Assembly (NCBI GenBank): GCA_964528445.1
Contig: CAZGSL010000004.1
Coordinates: 1-64,000 of the forward strand
DNA from: JAXHMM01 sp964528445
GTDB lineage: Bacteria; Bacteroidota; Rhodothermia; Balneolales; Balneolaceae
Reading direction: 5' to 3'
DNA length: 64,000 nt
A model generated the notes under the pieces. The model made no database searches. It worked only from the letters and a program-made list of their open reading frames with translations, and was not told the origin of the DNA. Of the stretch, positions 59,997-64,000 are shown piece after piece (position 1 is the first letter of the stretch; each line of letters opens with the position of its first letter). The position numbers and the translations under genes were made by a program.

Positions 59997-61331
59997 TTAT
60001 CCCACCAGTTCGGCGATCGCTTCCTGTTCGGCCCGCGCCTCCTCGGTAAGGGTGCCCAGCAGGTAGCCGCCGCGGGCTCTTGCCCCCAGCTTTACCGGCA
60101 GAATTTTGTTTTCCAACTGCGGGTTGTACGGAATGCCCACCCGCACATAGTTGTCGGTCCATCCCAACATGACGCCATCTTTTTCGGTCCCTTCAATAAG
60201 GACGGGCCGGACCTGCTGCTGAAAGCTCGTATCGAAGGCGTATCGTTTTTTACGCGAGAGTCGCCGGAGTTTGTGCGTACGCTCCTTGCGGACGCTGTCC
60301 TGCACCATCGGCTCGATATTGAGCGCGTGGGTATTGGGACGTTCCGAATAGGTGAAGACGTGAAGGTAGGAGACCGGCAGGGCTTCAATAAAATCGTAGG
60401 ACTCTTCAAACAGCTCCTCGGTCTCCCCCGGATGTCCGGTAATCACATCCACACCGATGGCAGCGTCGGGCATCAGTTCGCGAATAAGTTCAACTCGCTC
60501 GCGGTAGAGTCCGGACTGGTAGCGACGGCGCATCAGTCCAAGCATTTTGTCGCTTCCGCTCTGCAGTGGCATATGGAAGTGGGGCTGCATCTTGTCGGAT
60601 TCGGCCACGAACCGAATGATCTCCTCACGCATCAGGTTGGGCTCGACGGAGGAGAATCGAATGCGTTCCAGTCCCCTGACATCCTCCAGCGCCTGCAGGA
60701 GCATGAAAAAATTCTCGTCGGTTCCCCGGCCGAAATCCCCGGCATTCACGCCCGTAACGACAATCTCCCGGTACCCCTCCGCGACCAGTTTGCGGGCGTT
60801 GTTGACCACTGTCGCAATGCTGGGGCTTCGGCTTTCGCCCCGGGCGAGGGGAATGGTGCAGAAGGAGCAGTTGTAGCTGCACCCGTCCTGCACCTTCAGG
60901 AAAGCCCGCGTTCGGTCGTCGGCAGAGAAGGCGTTGTGAAAATCGACCGCCTCGTTGACGTCGGTGTGATGAATCACCGTATCCCTCTGCTTGGTAAAAT
61001 CATCGAAGAGGTCCAGCAGGTCGAACTTGTATTTGGCACCCAACACCACGTCCACCCCCTCGATCTCGGCGATCTCCCCGGGCTTGAGCTGTGCGTAGCA
61101 TCCCACGACGGCGACAAAAGCCTCCGGATTGCGGCGCAGGGCTCGCCGCACGGTTTTCCGGCATGTGCTGTTGGCGCTCTGAGTGACCGAACAGGTATTG
61201 ATCACGTAGATGTCGGCTTCCCCGTCGAAGTCGGTTATGGTGTAGCCCGCCTCTTCGAACTTTCGCTGGATGGTCAGCGTCTCCGAGTAGTTGAGCTTGC
61301 AGCCCAGGGTTTCAAAGGCGGCACGTTTCAT
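59997..61331 (-). CDS. mtaB: tRNA t6A37 methylthiotransferase MtaB
   Basis: The 444-residue radical-SAM enzyme converts t6A37 to ms2t6A37 in tRNAs reading ANN codons. The N-terminal cluster-binding domain has ETLGCKLNYSET and CSVTQSANSTCRKTVRR, with VVGCYAQLKPGEIAEI. The radical-SAM cluster is CSYNCSFCTIPLARG (CxxxCxxC). A TRAM domain closes the protein. I started at ATG 61331, where the family begins. It lies 21 bases upstream of the udg start. The 182-base gap towards the DUF3224 gene shows no other feature. Confidence 0.94.
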   Translation of the reverse strand: MKRAAFETLGCKLNYSETLTIQRKFEEAGYTITDFDGEADIYVINTCSVTQSANSTCRKTVRRALRRNPEAFVAVVGCYAQLKPGEIAEIEGVDVVLGAKYKFDLLDLFDDFTKQRDTVIHHTDVNEAVDFHNAFSADDRTRAFLKVQDGCSYNCSFCTIPLARGESRSPSIATVVNNARKLVAEGYREIVVTGVNAGDFGRGTDENFFMLLQALEDVRGLERIRFSSVEPNLMREEIIRFVAESDKMQPHFHMPLQSGSDKMLGLMRRRYQSGLYRERVELIRELMPDAAIGVDVITGHPGETEELFEESYDFIEALPVSYLHVFTYSERPNTHALNIEPMVQDSVRKERTHKLRRLSRKKRYAFDTSFQQQVRPVLIEGTEKDGVMLGWTDNYVRVGIPYNPQLENKILPVKLGARARGGYLLGTLTEEARAEQEAIAELVG

Positions 61332-61513
61332 AGGAATTTTGAGATGGCTTGCCTGGCGGTTCCAAAAGAAAAAGATAAGAAACGCCGAGGGGATTTGATA
61401 CCGGTAAATGTCCGTGATGGCGCACCGAGCGCCGGTCGGAAACGCAGATTTGCCGGTTGCCAATTGCGATGTATTTTCGCAGGTTTCGACGACCCTCGGT
61501 TACCCGCAATTAA

Positions 61514-61918
61514 ATGTCGGCAAAAATGGAAGACACCCGCAGTACCTTCAACATACAGAGCTGGGAAGAGGAGACGCTTCATGAACTGGAGGGAGAACGC
61601 AGTATACGGGAAGCGGCCGTGCGGCAGGCTTACAACGGTCACCTGAGGGGGGAGAGCGAGCTTGTGTACCTGATGACCTATACGGATGAGTCGACCGCAC
61701 GGTTTGTGGGCGTCGAACTGTTTGACGGAAACGTCGGCGATCTCGAAGGGCAGATGACGCTGCACCACGAGGGAAGATACGAGAATGGAATCGCCCGTTC
61801 CCGGTGCCGGGTGGTGTCAGGATCTGCCACCGGCGGACTGGAAGGAATCACCGGGGAGGGGCATTTCGAAGCGGAGGGAAACAAGGTAGAGTTCCGCTTT
61901 TCCTATGAGACAGACTGA
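61514..61918 (+). CDS. DUF3224 family protein
   Basis: This is a 134-residue single-domain protein. A DUF3224-like beta-barrel is suggested by FNIQSWEEETLHELEGERS, LRGESELVYLMTYTDESTAR, FVGVELFDGNVGDLEGQMTL and SATGGLEGITGEGHFEA. That order of TxxF, SWDE-like, YLMxY and GTGxLxGLxGxG words is the family pattern. The fold is allene-oxide-cyclase-like and the function is unknown. It has no signal peptide. A second ATG four codons in is possible. It stands alone, between divergent mtaB and convergent nuoH. Confidence 0.85.
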   Translation: MSAKMEDTRSTFNIQSWEEETLHELEGERSIREAAVRQAYNGHLRGESELVYLMTYTDESTARFVGVELFDGNVGDLEGQMTLHHEGRYENGIARSRCRVVSGSATGGLEGITGEGHFEAEGNKVEFRFSYETD

Positions 61919-61987
61919 ACGGCTAGTTCCGCACGGCGGCTCCAGTCAGCTCTTCCGGGGCAGCGTCGGACGAGTCCGTGACGGCCT

Positions 61988-62995
61988 TTACAGCCAGTGG
62001 TAATACCCGTAGACGATAACTGCCAGCACGATGAAATTGGCGATGCTGATAGGAAGCATGCGCTTCCAGCCCAGCTTCATCACCTGGTTGTACTTGAACC
62101 GCGGGATGGTCCACCGCACCCAGACGAACAGGAAGATGAAGAAGGCGGTTTTCAGGGTAAATACGCCCACGTCGAGTACCGCTTTCCAGGTTGCGCCCAG
62201 CTCGGGCAGCCAGTACCCGGCGAAGGGGAGATGGTAGCTTCCAAAAAAGAAGGTGGTCATGAGCATGCTTCCGATGACCACGTGCATATACTCGGCGAGG
62301 AAAAACATGCCGAATTTCATGCCGCTGTATTCCGTGTGGAAACCTCCCACCAGTTCCTGCTCGGCCTCGACCAGGTCGAAGGGTGTGCGATTGGCTTCCG
62401 CAAAGGCGGCCACCACAAATATCACTCCGCCGATGGGATTGCGGAAGATGTTCCACCAGTACTGCTGGGAGTCGACCAAGTCGATCATGCTGAGCGACTG
62501 GGAGAAAAGTACGCACGACGCGACGGCCATTCCCAGCGGAAGCTCGTAGCTGAGCATCTGCGCCGCCGCGCGAAGTCCCCCAAGCAGTGAGTACTTGGAG
62601 TTGGACGACCAACCTGCAAGGGTTACCCCGTAGACGCCCAGGGAGGTGATGGCCAGCAGGTAGAGCACGCCGGCGTTGATGTCGGTAATATAGAGTCCGT
62701 CGCCGAAGGGAATCACCGCCACAGCCATAAGCGCGGTGACCACGGGGATCATCGGCGCGATGGTATGGATGGTCCGGTAGCCCTGGATGGGCGTGACGTC
62801 CTCTTTCAGCAGCAGTTTCACCACGTCGGCCAGGGGCTGGAAAAGACCGAACGGTCCGACCCGGTTGGGCCCCACCCGGTTCTGGATAAAGGCGGCCACC
62901 CTGCGCTCCAGATAGACGGTCAGCGCCGCCGAATTCAGCAGCATAAACAGGGCGACGCCCAGTACGATGTAGGAGGTGGTGGTGACGGGTTCCAT
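61988..62995 (-). CDS. nuoH: NADH-quinone oxidoreductase subunit H
   Basis: The 335-residue membrane subunit of complex I carries part of the quinone site. It has eight or so membrane helices. Family words are LERRVAAFIQNRVGPNRVGP, YELPLGMAVASCVLF, EANRTPFDLVEAEQELVGGF and GFHTEYSGMKFGMFFLAEY. The quinone-site acidic loop is intact. The gene follows nuoG by 13 bases. No nuoI follows on this strand; instead the convergent DUF3224 gene lies 69 bases away. Past the stop, the +1 frame continues with about 22 codons of ordinary high-GC coding look. Confidence 0.95.
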   Translation of the reverse strand: MEPVTTTSYIVLGVALFMLLNSAALTVYLERRVAAFIQNRVGPNRVGPFGLFQPLADVVKLLLKEDVTPIQGYRTIHTIAPMIPVVTALMAVAVIPFGDGLYITDINAGVLYLLAITSLGVYGVTLAGWSSNSKYSLLGGLRAAAQMLSYELPLGMAVASCVLFSQSLSMIDLVDSQQYWWNIFRNPIGGVIFVVAAFAEANRTPFDLVEAEQELVGGFHTEYSGMKFGMFFLAEYMHVVIGSMLMTTFFFGSYHLPFAGYWLPELGATWKAVLDVGVFTLKTAFFIFLFVWVRWTIPRFKYNQVMKLGWKRMLPISIANFIVLAVIVYGYYHWL

Positions 62996-63008
62996 CTATC
63001 TCAGGTGT

Positions 63009-64000
63009 TCAGGCTTGGTTGACTTCGGTTTCTTCCGCTTTGAGGGAGATGCCCTGCTCTTCGTCCATACGCTCGTAGGTGACTCCCTCAAAGGCAGGGA
63101 TGCGATTTGAAATTTCGTTCATAACGGCGCGGGAGTGGTCAAACCGGTAGGAGGAGAGGCCCATCCGTTCGGCCAGGCGGTTCAGAAACTCCCAGGCGGG
63201 AAGGCAGTCCACCTTGTTCTCGTCGCTTACCCAGTTGTCAAAATTGGTACCGTATCGGTCCAGCCGTCCCTCCGACATCTCCAGGTTGAGCCGCCGGTTG
63301 GTATGCTGGGTCTCCTTGGCCGGGAAGGTCCGCTGGATCCGGCCGTCCACGTTCACGTAACTTGCCGCGTGCTCAGCCGCGCAGGTGATGGGAATCACCA
63401 GGTCGGCCTCGCCGGACAGGGCGGTGTCGTTGGTGGCCAGCATCACGAGGTACGTGTTCTCCAGATCTTGCTTGGAGATCGCCTCCCTCTCCAGCAGATC
63501 GTCGGCCAGCACGATCGCTACCTTCGCCCCCCGCATGGCGGAGGCGAGCGTGCCGGCGTCCGACTCCTGCAGGTCCAGCAGCCGGCAGCCCTCGGTATTG
63601 GGGGCCTGGTCGTCGGTTATCAGAAAGTCGTCCCCGTAGCCCGGAATGATGTGCGGGGTAAACAGGGGCGTACCGGCGCCCAGCAGGTCAAAAAACTTGA
63701 AGAGCGCGTAGTTTTCCTCCACCGAGGCGTGCGGGGAGCCGATCACCTGCACGTCGTCGGAATCGTGGGACTCCAGCAGCTCGGCAAAGGTCTCCAGGGC
63801 ATTGTTCCAGGAGGTCTTGGAGCGATTTTCCCCGTCCAGCTTCAGAGAGGGGCGGGAAACGCGGTTCTCGTTAAAGCGCCGGTAGGCCTCGCGCCCCTCG
63901 TCCGGCATCCAGTAGTCGTTGACCGCCATGTTCTGCCGGGGGGTGATGCGCAAAACCAGGTTGTCGCGGGTCCAGAGGTGAATGTTGCATCCCTTGCCGT
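63009..64000 (-). CDS. nuoG: NADH-quinone oxidoreductase subunit G, partial
   Basis: The frame is open to the right edge, so the start lies outside the window. The visible 330 C-terminal residues begin KGCNIHLWTRDN, VLRITPRQN, AVNDYWMPDEGREAYRRFN, the end of the molybdopterin Fe4S4 domain as found in NuoG. A degenerate molybdopterin-oxidoreductase domain follows, with LVMLATNDTALSGEADLVIP and CAAEHAASYVNVDGRIQRT. It forms part of the peripheral arm of complex I. nuoH follows after 13 bases. Confidence 0.9.
   Translation of the reverse strand, partial: GKGCNIHLWTRDNLVLRITPRQNMAVNDYWMPDEGREAYRRFNENRVSRPSLKLDGENRSKTSWNNALETFAELLESHDSDDVQVIGSPHASVEENYALFKFFDLLGAGTPLFTPHIIPGYGDDFLITDDQAPNTEGCRLLDLQESDAGTLASAMRGAKVAIVLADDLLEREAISKQDLENTYLVMLATNDTALSGEADLVIPITCAAEHAASYVNVDGRIQRTFPAKETQHTNRRLNLEMSEGRLDRYGTNFDNWVSDENKVDCLPAWEFLNRLAERMGLSSYRFDHSRAVMNEISNRIPAFEGVTYERMDEEQGISLKAEETEVNQA

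Noticed and set aside
61923..62612. 229-codon frame overlapping nuoH
   Set aside because: Most of it is a shifted reading of nuoH; only its last 22 codons, beyond the nuoH stop, deserve notice and are listed separately.

Overview
The window is about 58-60 % GC chromosomal DNA from a bacterium of the Fibrobacterota-Chlorobiota-Bacteroidota group, most likely Balneolota (Balneolaceae-like). The evidence is the set of DUF5723, DUF6588, DUF5683, DUF5117 and BatA-type proteins, atpDC standing apart from the rest of the ATP synthase genes, acidic proteins, and promoters of the form TTG-N20-TAnnTTT(G/T). Position 1 is a contig edge: the first 65 bases are almost pure C and look like an artefact. The right edge cuts through nuoG.

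Layout. 0.1-7 kb is a minus-strand accessory stretch: a small membrane protein, an HD hydrolase, a DUF305/LVIVD lipoprotein pair, an alpha/beta hydrolase, a DUF1080 protein, a MaoC hydratase and a lipoprotein-type methyltransferase. Between DUF1080 and MaoC lies an orphan C-terminal fragment of an outer-membrane beta-barrel. 7-14 kb holds a reduced Bat/aerotolerance set (DUF58, DUF4381-like, BatA) split by an oppositely oriented M23 peptidase, and a DUF5117 zinc protease. 14-23 kb on the plus strand carries ald, parA-parB-DUF5683-LOG, a TPR protein and tkt. 23-27 kb has a SpoIIE-type phosphatase and polA. 27-42 kb is a long minus-strand run: DUF6588, rsgA, lon, DUF5723, pcrA, valS, rsmB, an APC permease and a second exported methyltransferase. 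42-48 kb has atpDC, a class A penicillin-binding protein, an LpxH-like phosphatase and a polyprenyl synthase. 48-57 kb carries pgi and dNK, then the classic DUF177-rpmF-plsX-fabH-fabD-fabG-acpP-fabF-rnc cluster. 57-64 kb has dnaB, udg, mtaB, a DUF3224 gene, nuoH and the end of nuoG.

Most of the window is housekeeping: DNA replication and repair (polA, pcrA, dnaB, udg, parAB), translation (valS, rsmB, rsgA, mtaB, rpmF), lipid synthesis (the fab cluster), envelope (penicillin-binding protein, LpxH, polyprenyl synthase, three barrel-type proteins) and energy (atpDC, nuoGH). I saw no CRISPR array, prophage, insertion sequence, tRNA, rRNA or recognisable defence system, and no clear new multi-gene system. 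The most unusual items are two exported SAM methyltransferases, a family-4 uracil-DNA glycosylase lacking its iron-sulfur cysteines, the barrel remnant, the split Bat cluster and a perfect hairpin in the atpD leader.
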